DNA of 64,000 nt from Undibacterium sp. (lineage in GTDB: Bacteria > Pseudomonadota > Gammaproteobacteria > Burkholderiales > Burkholderiaceae_D): positions 180,458 to 244,457 of the forward strand of contig JAUSNO010000030.1 in assembly GCA_030645915.1 (NCBI GenBank). The letters are read 5' to 3'. A program made the position numbers and the translations under genes. The notes beneath the pieces were generated by a model, which had not been told where the DNA came from, made no database searches, and worked only from the letters and a program-made list of their open reading frames with translations. Shown one piece after another: positions 18,690-30,448 of the stretch (within the stretch, counting starts at the first letter, position 1; each line of letters starts with the position of its first letter).

Positions 18690-18774
18690 GCCCACGTGGC
18701 GGAATTGGTAGACGCGCATGGTTCAGGTCCATGTGCCTTCGGGTGTGGGGGTTCGAGTCCCTCCGTGGGCACCA
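18690..18774 (+). tRNA. tRNA-Leu (anticodon CAG), copy 2
   Basis: This 85-base gene is identical to the copy at 18426-18510, including the encoded CCA. The two differ only in their flanks: each is followed by its own terminator, and each appears to have its own promoter. The duplication therefore raises the dose of the CUG-reading tRNA. Confidence 0.97.
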
Positions 18775-18782
18775 CGCATTTT

Positions 18783-18814
18783 AATGCCTCATTGATTAAT
18801 CAATGAGGCATTTT
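18783..18814 (+). terminator. Rho-independent terminator after tRNA-Leu copy 2
   Basis: A perfect stem AATGCCTCATTGA/TCAATGAGGCATT with loop TTAA is followed by TTTTCATT. The stem sequence differs from the first terminator but the loop-closing TGATTAATCA is shared. Confidence 0.88.
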
Positions 18815-18919
18815 CATTAAGCATGCAGCTAACTTGCAAAAAAACATATCGCATGCAAATTAGCGGCATCTTATTTACAATAAAAAAAGGAAGCCAATAC
18901 CTAAGCTTCCACTTTACAA

Positions 18920-19465
18920 CTATTCTCCCACCTCACCTTTTTTCATCCAAGCATTTAGCTGATGAGGTCTAATGCCATCATATTCTTCAAATGGTTGGTG
19001 GATCCAAGGATTTGTCGTCAAATAATCCAAATAAAAATCAGGCTGTATCGAGGAGCAAGCCTTACACCAAATCACCGCTGACTTAACATCTGTTACCGCC
19101 GGAAAATTTTCACGTAAATGATGCAACACTTTCTCTAAAGTAATACCGGAATCTACAAGATCATCAACCACTAATACGCGTCCTTGCAAAGCGCCTTTCG
19201 TCATAGAAATATATTTTCCAATATCTAACGAACTCTGAACAGTTCCAGATTCCTCACGATAAGAACTGGTAGATAGAATAGCCAAAGGAACATCAAAAAT
19301 ACGTGAAAAAATATCACCAGGGCGCAATCCTCCGCGAGCAAGGCATAACACCTGATCAAATTTCCATCCAGACTCATGCACCTTCAGTGCAAGTTCTTCA
19401 ATTGATCGATGGTATGATCCCCAAGAAACCCAAAGGTCTTTATCAGTTGACGCCGGCATATTCAT
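18920..19465 (-). CDS. Phosphoribosyltransferase (purine-salvage type)
   Basis: The 181-residue type I phosphoribosyltransferase carries the PRPP-binding motif VLVVDDLVDSGITL at about residues 96-109 and the LARGGLRPGD segment typical of xanthine/guanine or hypoxanthine phosphoribosyltransferases. It follows purA by 16 bases on the same strand, so a role in purine salvage is likely. The precise base specificity is not readable. A frequently seen neighbour of purA in this group. Confidence 0.85.
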   Translation of the reverse strand: MNMPASTDKDLWVSWGSYHRSIEELALKVHESGWKFDQVLCLARGGLRPGDIFSRIFDVPLAILSTSSYREESGTVQSSLDIGKYISMTKGALQGRVLVVDDLVDSGITLEKVLHHLRENFPAVTDVKSAVIWCKACSSIQPDFYLDYLTTNPWIHQPFEEYDGIRPHQLNAWMKKGEVGE

Positions 19466-19481
19466 ACTCTATTTTTTCCTG

Positions 19482-20798
<1,317 letters not shown>

Positions 20799-21950
20799 TC
20801 AGCCTACGTTTTTAAGAATCCATTGACTACCATCAAATACGACTGCTCTATTGCAATCAAATTCGTCCTGTTCGCTCTCGTGCCCCGGCAAGCTTTGAAT
20901 CACTACCTCCCCGGCTCCACGTAAGTCTTTAATTTTTTTCAGCAAAGAACTATCTTGACTCCAAGGAGCCAAAATCGCATCCTTACGCTCAGCGACCGGC
21001 ATTAACCGCGCCAACTCCCTGAGATCCAAAGAAAAACCAGTTGCTGGTCGAGCACGACCAAATGCCTCACCGACATGATCATAGCGACCGCCTCGAGCCA
21101 CCGCATTTGGCAAGCCAGGCACAAATGCATTAAACATCACTCCGCTGTGATAATGATACCCACGATAATCGGCCAGATCCACGGTAACGTGAGTATTACC
21201 CAGTAACTTCACAAGATATTCCAGCTCATCAAGAGCGCTTGCAATCCCACTCAATTGTGGCAGCAATTTACGAGCACGCCCCAAAACGGAGATATCTCCA
21301 TATAAATTCGGCAACTCTAACAGCGCATTGCGAACATCAGGGCTAAAGTTATTCGTAATCAACTCTAACGCAGGTAGGTCTTTCGATCCGAGAAGAGTAA
21401 ATAATTCTGCTTCTCGTTTTTTTGCCTGCGGATCACTCTCCAATAATGCACGTAAAACACCTACATGGCATAAATCCAAACGCACTTCAGAAATGTTCGC
21501 CAATGACAATGAAGCAATGACAAGTTCTTGAATTTCAGCATCAGCTTCCAATCCTGCATGTCCATAGATTTCTGCCCCGATTTGTATTGGTTCGCGAGTT
21601 GCCTGCAACCCAGAAGGACGAGTATGAAGAACACTTCCAGCGTAGCATAAGCGCGTTACAGATACACGATTCAATAAATGAGCATCGATCCTTGCAACTT
21701 GAGTCGTCATATCGGCTCTGACTCCCATCGTACGTCCGGATAACTGATCAACCAACTTAAAAGTTCGCAAATCCATATCCTGGCCAGCACCAGTCAGCAA
21801 GGACTCAATATATTCCAGCAATGGCGGCATTACTAACTCATATCCGTATCGTCTGAAATTATCAAGCAATACGCGACGCAAATCTTCTATCTTGCGCGCT
21901 TCTGACGGCAATACGTCAGCAATACTTTCGGGTAAAAGCCAGTTCGGCAT
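20799..21950 (-). CDS. hisZ: ATP phosphoribosyltransferase regulatory subunit HisZ
   Basis: HisZ is a class II histidyl-tRNA-synthetase-like protein with no synthetase activity. It activates the short form of HisG in the first step of histidine synthesis. The 383 residues include the motif-1 and motif-2 like regions ([22 protein letters not shown]) and a conserved [12 protein letters not shown] segment. It lacks the anticodon-binding domain of the true HisS, which is separately encoded at 29049-30410. The usual hisZ-purA pairing of Burkholderiales is kept; hisG is not in the window. Confidence 0.93.
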   Translation of the reverse strand: MPNWLLPESIADVLPSEARKIEDLRRVLLDNFRRYGYELVMPPLLEYIESLLTGAGQDMDLRTFKLVDQLSGRTMGVRADMTTQVARIDAHLLNRVSVTRLCYAGSVLHTRPSGLQATREPIQIGAEIYGHAGLEADAEIQELVIASLSLANISEVRLDLCHVGVLRALLESDPQAKKREAELFTLLGSKDLPALELITNNFSPDVRNALLELPNLYGDISVLGRARKLLPQLSGIASALDELEYLVKLLGNTHVTVDLADYRGYHYHSGVMFNAFVPGLPNAVARGGRYDHVGEAFGRARPATGFSLDLRELARLMPVAERKDAILAPWSQDSSLLKKIKDLRGAGEVVIQSLPGHESEQDEFDCNRAVVFDGSQWILKNVG

Positions 21951-22020
21951 AAAATGAATTAAAAAGACTATCGAGAAAAATATAAGGAAGCAAAGGCACT
22001 ATGTGAAATACACCGAACGT

Positions 22021-22056
22021 AAAAAGACTGCAATTCTAATGATTTGCAGTCTTTTT
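22021..22056 (-). terminator. Terminator after hflC
   Basis: A perfect 13-base stem (AAAAAGACTGCAA at 22021-22033, TTGCAGTCTTTTT at 22044-22056) with a 10-base loop lies 30 bases after the hflC stop. Read leftward it ends in five T. It separates the hfl operon from hisZ-purA, which should have its own promoter. Confidence 0.85.
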
Positions 22057-22085
22057 ATGTTCCAGTCTGCTTAAATACTTGAATA

Positions 22086-22982
22086 TTACTTTGACTTACC
22101 AACGCCGGAACCGGAAACGCCAGGCGCTTTAAAATACTTAAAGAACTCAGAATTTGGATCAACAATTAACATATCGTTTTTTGTTTTAAAACTTGAACGA
22201 TATGCCTCAAGACTTCGATAAAATTTATAAAACTCTGGATTTTGTCCAAAAGCTTGTGCATAAATTTGCGATGCTTCAGCATCTCCTATACCTCGATTCT
22301 TTTCTGCTTCACGATAAGCTTCTGCAAGAATTACTATGCGTTGCTTATCTGCATCTGCACGAATTTTTTCTGAATCCGCAAATCCTGTAGAGCGCAACTC
22401 GTTCGCGACTCGACTACGTTCTGATTTCATACGATCATAAACTGAGTTATTAATCTGCTCCACATAATCAACGCGTTTCAATCTTACATCGACTATTTCA
22501 ACACCAATTTGCTTTGCCTCTTCAGTTACTTTCTTTTGGATAGCTTGCATTACCTTATCGCGTTCTCCAGAAATAACATCTCGCACGCTACGCTTAGTAA
22601 TTTCATCGTTCAATGCTGCTTTCACGATTTGCGACATACGATCACGAGCACGTCCCTCATCGCCGCCAAAGCTTACATAATACAATTTCGGTTCTATTAT
22701 GTGCCACTTGACATAAGTATCGACCAGAATATTTTTCTTTTCTGCAGTAATAAATCTATCAGCTTCAGACGATTCAATAGTTAAGATACGTTTATCCAAA
22801 AATAAAACATTTTGAAATGGTGGTGGTAATTTAAAATGCAGTCCAGGCTCACTAATAACAGATTTGACCTCACCTAAAGCGAAAACAATCGCATGAGATT
22901 TTTGGTCAACCACAAAAATAGTTGAAAAAAATATGAGCAAAGCGATCGCTATCGCAATTATTGTAGATCCTAATTTATTCAT
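22086..22982 (-). CDS. hflC: HflC, subunit of the HflKC membrane protease modulator
   Basis: HflC forms with HflK a large SPFH-domain complex around the FtsH protease. The 298 residues have one N-terminal membrane helix (IIAIAIALLIFFSTIFVVD), an SPFH/band-7 domain (HAIVFALGEVK ... GLHFKLPPP) and a coiled-coil region (RSRVANELRSTGFADSEKI, ILAEAYREAE). Its start codon overlaps the hflK stop (TAATG). It is followed by the terminator at 22021-22056. Confidence 0.95.
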   Translation of the reverse strand: MNKLGSTIIAIAIALLIFFSTIFVVDQKSHAIVFALGEVKSVISEPGLHFKLPPPFQNVLFLDKRILTIESSEADRFITAEKKNILVDTYVKWHIIEPKLYYVSFGGDEGRARDRMSQIVKAALNDEITKRSVRDVISGERDKVMQAIQKKVTEEAKQIGVEIVDVRLKRVDYVEQINNSVYDRMKSERSRVANELRSTGFADSEKIRADADKQRIVILAEAYREAEKNRGIGDAEASQIYAQAFGQNPEFYKFYRSLEAYRSSFKTKNDMLIVDPNSEFFKYFKAPGVSGSGVGKSK

Positions 22983-24259
22983 TATCTTACCTCACGGTCA
23001 CGAGAATCCCTTGCATCGCGGGATCGACCATCTTTACTAAATCGCATTTCAACTGTAGGTATTTGTTCAGTTACCGTAGTTGAATTACTATTTTGGGAAG
23101 TAGAAGTAACTACTTTCGAATTAGCAGAAGGATCAGATTGCGAAACCAATTTATCCAAAGGTAAATAAATCATATTATTACCACTCTTAACATCCATCAT
23201 TAACTTTGTCGTATTGGAAAATATCTGCTGCATAGTTTCCAAATACATTCGATCTCGAGTAATAGCAGGAGCTTTTTGATACTCAACCAGAACCTGCTTA
23301 AAACGCGAAGCATTTCCTTCTGCATTTGCAACCACTCTAGATTGATATCCTTCTGCTTCCTGAAGTAAACGTGAGGCCTCGCCACGCGCCTTTGGAATCA
23401 CATCATTCGCGTATGCCTGTCCTTCGTTTTTTTGACGTTCCTTATCTTGCCCGGCTTTTACAGCATCATCAAACGCAGCCTGAACTTGCTCAGGAGGTTG
23501 GACGCCCTGCATCGTTACATTTGTTATATGTACACCAGCATCATAATTTTTCAGAATTTTTTGCATTAGAGCACTTACATCAAATGCTACTTTTTCACGT
23601 CCTTCGTACAGAACAAAATCCATTTTGCTTTTGCCGACTATTTCACGAATAGCAGTCTCAGCAACCTGCCTAATCATTTCTTCTTGATCACGATTGTTAT
23701 AAAGCCATTTCGCCGCGTCATTTAACTTGAACTGCACAGCAAACTGAATATCGATAATATTTTCATCGTCTGTAAGCATTAGCGCTTCTTTAGGCTGTTT
23801 ATTTTTGACATTCGAGCGATAACCAACTTCAACAGTGCGAACCTGAGATACATTAACTATCTCATGTCCCTGTATTGGATAAGGCCAACGCCAATTAAAA
23901 CCAGCCGTTGATGAATGACTATATTTTCCAAATGTAGTTATCACACCAGTCTGGCCTTCTTGAACAATAAAGAAACCGCTCGCCATCCAAATGAAAGCAA
24001 CGACAGCAACGACAATTCCCACTCCTATTTTTGCACTGGCTGCATCAGGTGTAAAACCACCGCCGCCACTATCTCCGCCTCCTTTTTGACCAAGAAGACG
24101 ACTGAGGCGTTGATTAAAATCACGCCAAAGTTGATCAAGATCAGGAGGCCCGTCATTAGGTTTTTTACCATCTTCGTTGTTATTTTTTGAACCGCGCCCC
24201 CACTGAGGGTCGTTTAACGAAAGCGTCAAACCGATTCTTTTTAGAAGTGAAGCAAGCAT
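22982..24259 (-). CDS. hflK: HflK, subunit of the HflKC membrane protease modulator
   Basis: HflK is the larger partner of HflC. The product is 425 residues from ATG 24259; the frame extends to a TTG at 24274 with a weaker case. A glycine-rich cytoplasmic N-terminus (PQWGRGS ... GGGDSGGGGFTPD), one membrane helix (IGVGIVVAVVAFIWMASGFF) and an SPFH domain (EGQTGVITTFGKY) are visible. The tail is charged and rich in DSRDRE repeats. The order hflX-hflK-hflC is the conserved one. Confidence 0.95.
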   Translation of the reverse strand: MLASLLKRIGLTLSLNDPQWGRGSKNNNEDGKKPNDGPPDLDQLWRDFNQRLSRLLGQKGGGDSGGGGFTPDAASAKIGVGIVVAVVAFIWMASGFFIVQEGQTGVITTFGKYSHSSTAGFNWRWPYPIQGHEIVNVSQVRTVEVGYRSNVKNKQPKEALMLTDDENIIDIQFAVQFKLNDAAKWLYNNRDQEEMIRQVAETAIREIVGKSKMDFVLYEGREKVAFDVSALMQKILKNYDAGVHITNVTMQGVQPPEQVQAAFDDAVKAGQDKERQKNEGQAYANDVIPKARGEASRLLQEAEGYQSRVVANAEGNASRFKQVLVEYQKAPAITRDRMYLETMQQIFSNTTKLMMDVKSGNNMIYLPLDKLVSQSDPSANSKVVTSTSQNSNSTTVTEQIPTVEMRFSKDGRSRDARDSRDREVR

Positions 24260-24308
24260 TCTATCGCTATCCAATATAATAAATAATAAGTAGGATTAAA
24301 AATGAAAC

Positions 24309-25433
24309 CTAAGTGAATCGCTCATCATTAAGCTCTGTAGTTTGTAGAGGTTCATTAAACTTTGACGCTCCCAATTTTGCATAGTCGGCAATTGCTTGCC
24401 TTAACAAATCCAGTCCAACCCCAGTACGCGCGCTCAAAAAAACTCGACGAATTTTATCATATTCATCCAACTCAATACTTGGCCCAAGCGATGCCAAATC
24501 AATCTTATTCCAAACTAGCAATTGCGGAATTTGATCGGCACCAATTTCTTTAAGCACCTGATTGACCTGCTCTATTTGATCTAATCGAACCGGACTACTT
24601 GCATCAACTACGTGTAGCAGTAAATCCGCATGAATAGTTTCTTCCAATGTAGCTCGAAAAGCAGCAACTAATTGATGCGGCAACTCGCGAATAAATCCGA
24701 CAGTATCAGAAATCACAATATTTCCTGCATCCTCCAAATATAACCGTCGAGAGGTAGTATCCAAAGTAGCAAATAACTGATCAGCTGTGTATGCACCCGC
24801 CTTTGTTAACATATTAAACAAAGTAGATTTACCGGCATTGGTATATCCGACCAACGAGACTGAAAAAGCCTTACTTCTCCCGCGAGAGCGGCGCTGCGTC
24901 TCTCTTTGCTTATGGAGTTTATCCATTTTAATTTTAAGTGCTTTGACGCGATCACCTAGCAAACGCCTATCAGTTTCCAATTGAGTTTCACCAGGGCCCC
25001 GCAATCCAATACCACCTTTCTGGCGCTCCAGATGCGTCCAACCCCGAATCAAGCGAGTTGATAAATGCTGCAATTGCGCCAACTCAACCTGAACCTTACC
25101 TTCATGACTGTTTGCCCGTTGCGCAAAAATATCGAGTATTAGACTAGTTCTATCAACAACGCGCACTTTAAGGTGTCGCTCAAGATTACGTTGCTGTGCA
25201 GGGGATAGAGCATGATTGAAGATAACAATGTCAATAGCCTCATCAGAAGCCAAATGAGCAATTTCATCTGCTTTCCCTGTACCAATGAAAAGCGCAGCAT
25301 CAGGACTTGAACGCTTACATGTAACCATCGTTACTGGCGACGCCCCGGCGGACTGCGAAAGCAACGACAATTCCTCCAAACTCGCGGCAAAATCACCTTT
25401 ACCGAAATCTACACCTACTAAGACGGCACGCAT
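24309..25433 (-). CDS. hflX: GTPase HflX
   Basis: HflX is a ribosome-associated GTPase that splits stalled ribosomes in stress. The 374-residue protein has the N-terminal HflX domain (with IVIFNHALSPAQQRNLE and GGIGLRGPGETQLETDRR) and a GTPase domain with the P-loop GYTNAGKST, the switch DTVGFIRELPH and NKIDL. It is shorter at its C-terminus than E. coli HflX (426 residues) but complete in domains. It follows hfq by 39 bases, the universal hfq-hflX pair. Confidence 0.96.
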   Translation of the reverse strand: MRAVLVGVDFGKGDFAASLEELSLLSQSAGASPVTMVTCKRSSPDAALFIGTGKADEIAHLASDEAIDIVIFNHALSPAQQRNLERHLKVRVVDRTSLILDIFAQRANSHEGKVQVELAQLQHLSTRLIRGWTHLERQKGGIGLRGPGETQLETDRRLLGDRVKALKIKMDKLHKQRETQRRSRGRSKAFSVSLVGYTNAGKSTLFNMLTKAGAYTADQLFATLDTTSRRLYLEDAGNIVISDTVGFIRELPHQLVAAFRATLEETIHADLLLHVVDASSPVRLDQIEQVNQVLKEIGADQIPQLLVWNKIDLASLGPSIELDEYDKIRRVFLSARTGVGLDLLRQAIADYAKLGASKFNEPLQTTELNDERFT

Positions 25434-25472
25434 AAAGAGGAATTAATTATTAAAAAATATGAAATCAAGAAT

Positions 25473-25709
25473 CTACTCTGCTTCGGTCTCAGAATTAATA
25501 CTTACAGCGCGAGCTGGAACAACAGTTGAAATTGCGTGTTTATACACCATTTGCGTCACAGTATTTCGTAAAAGAACAACGTATTGATCAAACGATTCAA
25601 TATGCCCTTGTAATTTAATACCATTTACTAAGTATATGGAAACAGGAATATGCTCCTTGCGCAACGCATTTAAGAATGGGTCTTGTAAAAGTTGCCCTTT
25701 ATTACTCAT
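25473..25709 (-). CDS. hfq: RNA chaperone Hfq
   Basis: The 78-residue Sm-like protein helps small RNAs pair with mRNAs. Sm1 is [20 protein letters not shown] and Sm2 includes [11 protein letters not shown], with the conserved YKHA RNA-binding residues. It is preceded by 142 bases without a gene, which probably hold its promoter, and followed by hflX. Confidence 0.97.
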   Translation of the reverse strand: MSNKGQLLQDPFLNALRKEHIPVSIYLVNGIKLQGHIESFDQYVVLLRNTVTQMVYKHAISTVVPARAVSINSETEAE

Positions 25710-25851
25710 AACAGCTCCATAGTATTGTTGTGATTAGGAGTTTGGGACACATTGCAAAAACTCAAGTGTCCGGAAAGATGACTACCATATAACTGTAATC
25801 TATTTTTTTATAATAATGCATATATCGTCAGAGTGCATCCCAGGTAAAAAG

Positions 25852-27195
25852 CTATTTCTCCGTTTTTGCAAACGGATTTTTTCCTGATCGCATTTCAATA
25901 CGCAAAGGCGTGCCAATAAGCGAAAATGTTTCTCGAAAATGTTTTTCGAGATAACGTTTATATACATCACCTATCGAATCAAGTGCATTACCATGAATAA
26001 CAATAATCGGAGGATTTTGCCCTCCTTGATGCGCATATCTCATTTTGGGGCGAATAGAACCCTTGCGTTTTGGTTGCTGATGCTCAACCGCCTCAATCAA
26101 AGCCCTAGTCAATTTTGGGGTCGATAAATTCACCATCGCCGCAGCATAAGCCGCATCTATAGATTTCATCATTGGATCGATACCAGAGGATTTCAATGCC
26201 GAGACAAAATGAAATTTAGCAAACGTTAAAAAATTCAACTTCCGTTCAATATCAACCTTGATTTCATCACGCCGGTCACTTTGCAATCCATCCCATTTAT
26301 TTACCCCAACCACCAGCGCTCGCCCTGATTCAAGAATGAACCCGGCAATATGCGCATCTTGTTCTGAAATATCTTGTTGAGCATCGAGCAAAAGCAAGAC
26401 TACATTAGCTTCCGATACGGATTGTAAAGTTTTTACCACTGAAAATTTTTCAATCGCCTCAAAGACCTTACCACGACGACGAATACCTGCAGTATCAATT
26501 AAAGTGTAATGCTTGCCATCACGTTCAAACGGAATCTCGATAGAATCCCTAGTAGTCCCGGGCATATCAAAAGCAATCACTCTCTCTTCACCCAGCAGAG
26601 TATTAACTAAAGTGGACTTACCCACATTAGGGCGCCCTACAATGGCAATTTTAATACCTCTAACTACATCAATTGGATCTTCAGTTTCCGGGGGACGTTG
26701 TGCGAAAGCTATATTCAACGACTCCTCAACTAAATCAGAAACGCCATCACCATGAGCCGATGAAATTACGTAGGGATCACCCAATCCCAACTCATAAAAA
26801 TCTGCAGCAACTGACGAATACCTCATTCCTTCGGCTTTATTCACAACCAACATCACTGAACGACCAGATTTACGCAAAAAATCAGTTATAGTTTTATCGT
26901 GAGGTGTTAATCCTTGACGTCCATCAACCAAAAAAATAACTACATCAGCCTCTGCCACAGCTTGTTTTGTTTGCTTGGCCATTTCATGCATAATGCCGTC
27001 TTTAGCTACTGGCTCGAAACCACCAGTATCTATGACAAGGAAAGGACGCTCACCAACGCGACCTTCACCGTAATGTCTATCTCTAGTTAAACCAGGAAGA
27101 TCCGCGACCAATGCGTCGCGAGATCGAGTTAGCCGATTGAACAGCGTGGATTTGCCGACATTTGGTCGACCTATAAGTGCAATAACCGGCTTCAT
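25852..27195 (-). CDS. der: Ribosome-associated GTPase Der
   Basis: Der (EngA) is a double GTPase needed for assembly of the 50S subunit. The 447 residues contain two GTPase domains, each with a [10 protein letters not shown]-loop (near residues 8 and 188), DTGG or DTAG switch motifs and NKAE/NKWD guanine motifs. The C-terminal KH-like domain ([19 protein letters not shown]) is complete. It lies 5 bases after bamB, as in many proteobacteria. Confidence 0.97.
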   Translation of the reverse strand: MKPVIALIGRPNVGKSTLFNRLTRSRDALVADLPGLTRDRHYGEGRVGERPFLVIDTGGFEPVAKDGIMHEMAKQTKQAVAEADVVIFLVDGRQGLTPHDKTITDFLRKSGRSVMLVVNKAEGMRYSSVAADFYELGLGDPYVISSAHGDGVSDLVEESLNIAFAQRPPETEDPIDVVRGIKIAIVGRPNVGKSTLVNTLLGEERVIAFDMPGTTRDSIEIPFERDGKHYTLIDTAGIRRRGKVFEAIEKFSVVKTLQSVSEANVVLLLLDAQQDISEQDAHIAGFILESGRALVVGVNKWDGLQSDRRDEIKVDIERKLNFLTFAKFHFVSALKSSGIDPMMKSIDAAYAAAMVNLSTPKLTRALIEAVEHQQPKRKGSIRPKMRYAHQGGQNPPIIVIHGNALDSIGDVYKRYLEKHFRETFSLIGTPLRIEMRSGKNPFAKTEK

Positions 27196-27200
27196 TTGTA

Positions 27201-28355
27201 TTACTCGGTCGCAAATGCGACCACTGTCCCTAATTTAGTTTGAACAATTAAATTCGACCCCGCCACAAATGGCGCAGCAAAAATTTGACTGCCATCGGTA
27301 CTCACCCGACCGATAAAAGATCCATCTTCTCTTGATAGGAAATGAAGGTATCCAAATGAATCGCCTACTGCAACCGCACGCCCGAATGACGCAGGAGCAG
27401 ACAAGCGACGATTAGCTAATTTTTCGTTTTTCCAGACACTAGATCCAATATCGCGCGCATATGCAGATATAGCACCAGCATTATCTGCCGCAAAAACAAA
27501 ACGTTCATCTAGACCTACACCAACTTCACTTGATAAATTCTTAGCCCAGCGCACCGCACCTGATACCAAATCAAAACAAGCAACTCGTCCTTGATATGCA
27601 GCAGTACAAACTACTTGACCTGCAATAGCTGGCGTACCAGGAACCTCCGCAATCCGCTCAAGCTCAGTTGCACCTTTAGGATCTGCTGCTGAAGCCTCCC
27701 AGCGCAAGCCACCATTGCTCAATGCCAAGGCGACCAATTTGCCACCCGGCAATGCCACTATGGCCAATTGATCTGTTAACGCAATTCCAGAAACGATACG
27801 CAGAGTCAACGCTGGCAATGGCCGATCTACCGCCCATTTGCGCTCTCCAGTGAGAGTATCGTAGGCAGCAATACGATTATCAATGCTACGAACAATTACC
27901 AAGCCATGTCCAACAGCCGGCGTTGCCAATATTTCGCTAGAAGCTTGCACACTCCAACGCGACTTCCCATCAGCATCGAAGGCCATCAAAACACCTTTTG
28001 CTGCAGCTACAACAACTGTTGTTGAATCCGCTCCCACACCAGCTGTCAGCGATTTACCAGCATTAATCCGCCATAAAAACTGACCATTAGCGGCATTAAT
28101 CTTTGCAAGCGTTCCATCCGCCCCAGCAGCATAAATAGTGGAGTCAACTTGAACTGGCGACAACACATAAGCGCCACTAGTTCCAACTGAAACCGACCAA
28201 ACTGACTTAATCGACATAGTCGATTTAATTTCTTGTAACGCGGCAGGAATATTTTTCGTTTCTGTTTTTGCAAATGGATTAATTGATGACAAAGTAGAAC
28301 AGCCTGCCAGCAGAATTAGTGATGTAGCCGCAAGCAATGTAGCAAAAAAATGCAT
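27201..28355 (-). CDS. bamB: Outer membrane assembly lipoprotein BamB
   Basis: BamB is a beta-propeller lipoprotein of the BAM complex that inserts outer-membrane proteins. From ATG 28355 the protein has 384 residues and a lipoprotein signal peptide with the lipobox LLAGC (C19). PQQ-like propeller blades follow ([44 protein letters not shown]). The open frame runs back to 28427 inside the YfgM-like gene, but a GGAG site six bases before 28355 decides the start. Confidence 0.95.
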   Translation of the reverse strand: MHFFATLLAATSLILLAGCSTLSSINPFAKTETKNIPAALQEIKSTMSIKSVWSVSVGTSGAYVLSPVQVDSTIYAAGADGTLAKINAANGQFLWRINAGKSLTAGVGADSTTVVVAAAKGVLMAFDADGKSRWSVQASSEILATPAVGHGLVIVRSIDNRIAAYDTLTGERKWAVDRPLPALTLRIVSGIALTDQLAIVALPGGKLVALALSNGGLRWEASAADPKGATELERIAEVPGTPAIAGQVVCTAAYQGRVACFDLVSGAVRWAKNLSSEVGVGLDERFVFAADNAGAISAYARDIGSSVWKNEKLANRRLSAPASFGRAVAVGDSFGYLHFLSREDGSFIGRVSTDGSQIFAAPFVAGSNLIVQTKLGTVVAFATE

Positions 28356-28368
28356 ATCAAACTCCGAT

Positions 28369-29037
28369 TTATTTTCCAACTGCATTAGTTGCCACGTTAT
28401 TTTCAACCGCGCCACCAATTGCATCAAGTTTGATTTGGATTAACTTGCGCCCAGGATTTTTATCTTTAATTTTTTCCAAAGAAGCTTGATAAGCTACACG
28501 CGCCTCATGCACTTTATTTTGAGCTAGATAGAGATCACCTTTTCTATCAAGAACATTCCCAGCAAGCTCTGCTGGGAATTCACCGGACAGCAAAGTCAAA
28601 CCTGCGTCATACGCTTTTTCATCAAGCGCAATTCCTGCTAAGCGAAGCTGAGCCAGTGCTTTATATTCAACGACATTACTATGATCAACAACCCATTGTA
28701 ATTGCGATTTTGCCAATTTCAGATCGTTTGAATCAAATGCACTCTTTGCCGCAGATAAAGCAGCCATAGGCGCATACGAAGTACGCGTAAATTTTTCGAT
28801 CAAATCATTTGCCGCGCGCTGAACCTTAACGTTATCTTTCGCAACAATTGACTTCTGCAATTCATCATAAAGCTGTGATGCCTGCGAAGATTGAGCATTT
28901 TGATAATTTTTCCAACCTGTCCATGCAGCATAAACAGATAAAACAATGATTAATAACCATGTTATCAGATTGCCGTATTGCTTCCACCACGCTTTCAGCG
29001 TGTCTAACTGCTCTTGTTCTTCGAGATCGTATGCCAT
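28369..29037 (-). CDS. YfgM-like tetratricopeptide membrane protein
   Basis: The 222-residue protein has one membrane helix at about residues 22-41 (LITWLLIIVLSVYAAWTGW) and a periplasmic helical repeat region of the TPR_21 kind. In E. coli YfgM is an ancillary subunit of the SecYEG translocon working with PpiD. The position between hisS and bamB, 13 bases upstream of bamB, is the conserved one. No enzymatic residues are expected. Confidence 0.92.
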   Translation of the reverse strand: MAYDLEEQEQLDTLKAWWKQYGNLITWLLIIVLSVYAAWTGWKNYQNAQSSQASQLYDELQKSIVAKDNVKVQRAANDLIEKFTRTSYAPMAALSAAKSAFDSNDLKLAKSQLQWVVDHSNVVEYKALAQLRLAGIALDEKAYDAGLTLLSGEFPAELAGNVLDRKGDLYLAQNKVHEARVAYQASLEKIKDKNPGRKLIQIKLDAIGGAVENNVATNAVGK

Positions 29038-29048
29038 ATTTTTTTGAT

Positions 29049-30410
29049 TTAGTGATGAATATGAATGTGATTAGGATTGTCGCAGGAACTGTCTGTTTCT
29101 GACGAGCCGGTAATTTGATCAACAATATAGTCGACAGCAGATTCAAATGGCAATGTTATCTGATGATTATCAGCACCATCGGCACGCATCGCTTTAATAC
29201 TTACCGTATTAGCACTTGCCTCATCTTCTCCGATAATAATTGAATAGGCAGCCCCGCTAACATCTGCCTTCTTCATTTGAGATTTAAAACTGCCGACACC
29301 AACTGCCGATGCGCAATGTAACACAACATCCAGGCCAGCATCACGCAAACGCTCCCCTATGACAAAAGATTGCATTTGCGCCTCTGCTCCTTGATGAACC
29401 AAGTAAACGTCACATTGACTTGGACTATGTCCTTCACCTGCTGCCTTCATCAACTCTAACAAGCGCTCTATACCCATAGCAAAACCGCATGCTGGAGTAG
29501 CCTTACCACCAAACATGGTAAACAAGGAATCGTAACGACCACCGCCGCAAACCGTCCCCTGGGACCCTAGTTCATCCGTTACCCATTCAAATACCGTTCG
29601 ATTGTAATAGTCCATCCCACGAACTAATCTAGGGTTAATTGTGAACGGAATGCTGTTATGACGTAGAATTTTTTGAACACCTTCAAAATGTGACTTTGAA
29701 TCAATCCCAAGGTAATCAAAGAGCTTTGGTGCGTCATTTACCATTGCTTGCATACTTGGATTTTTGGTGTCTAGTATCCGCAAAGGGTTGCTATAAAGAC
29801 GACGCTGCGCTTCTGTATCTAGCATATCCCTATGCTGCTCAAAATACGCAATCAAATCTAATCGATGCTGCTGTCGCTCGTTTGCATCACCGATTGAATT
29901 GAGCTCCAATCGTATATTTTGCAATCCCAGATCATCCCAAAGTCGCTGACACATCGCTATCAGCTCCGCATCAATATCCGGCCCCGAAAACCCCAAGGCT
30001 TCAGCACCAACTTGATGAAACTGCCGATAACGTCCACGTTGAGGTTTTTCATGGCGAAACATCGGCCCGTTATACCAAACGCGTTTGGGCCCATCATAAG
30101 TCAGGTTATGCTCCAACGCAGCACGCACTATTCCAGCAGTATTTTCCGGCCTCAAAGTAAGCTTATCACCGTTTAAAGCATCCTCAAAAGAATACATTTC
30201 CTTTTCGACAATATCGGTAACTGCGCCCAAACCTCTTGCGAACAAGTGAGTCGATTCGACAATCGGAGTGCGAATTTGCTGAAAACCATAACTTTTGAGA
30301 ACTGACTGAACCGTATTTTCAAATAATTCCCACAATACAGCATCAGCAGGAAGGATATCGTTCATCCCTTTTATACCGCTTATTTTTTCAATTTTTTTTT
30401 CTTCTGACAT
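29049..30410 (-). CDS. hisS: Histidyl-tRNA synthetase
   Basis: HisS charges tRNA-His. The 453-residue class II synthetase shows motif 1 (around RTPIVE), motif 2 ([16 protein letters not shown]), the histidine loops ([24 protein letters not shown]) and motif 3 (GFAMGIERL), followed by the anticodon-binding domain. It ends in an unusual histidine-rich tail ([11 protein letters not shown]) beyond the normal domain end, about 20 residues longer than expected. It lies 11 bases upstream of the YfgM-like gene. Confidence 0.96.
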   Translation of the reverse strand: MSEEKKIEKISGIKGMNDILPADAVLWELFENTVQSVLKSYGFQQIRTPIVESTHLFARGLGAVTDIVEKEMYSFEDALNGDKLTLRPENTAGIVRAALEHNLTYDGPKRVWYNGPMFRHEKPQRGRYRQFHQVGAEALGFSGPDIDAELIAMCQRLWDDLGLQNIRLELNSIGDANERQQHRLDLIAYFEQHRDMLDTEAQRRLYSNPLRILDTKNPSMQAMVNDAPKLFDYLGIDSKSHFEGVQKILRHNSIPFTINPRLVRGMDYYNRTVFEWVTDELGSQGTVCGGGRYDSLFTMFGGKATPACGFAMGIERLLELMKAAGEGHSPSQCDVYLVHQGAEAQMQSFVIGERLRDAGLDVVLHCASAVGVGSFKSQMKKADVSGAAYSIIIGEDEASANTVSIKAMRADGADNHQITLPFESAVDYIVDQITGSSETDSSCDNPNHIHIHH

Positions 30411-30448
30411 TTCTGATTACCTGATTGCCTAATTTAACTTAACACCAA

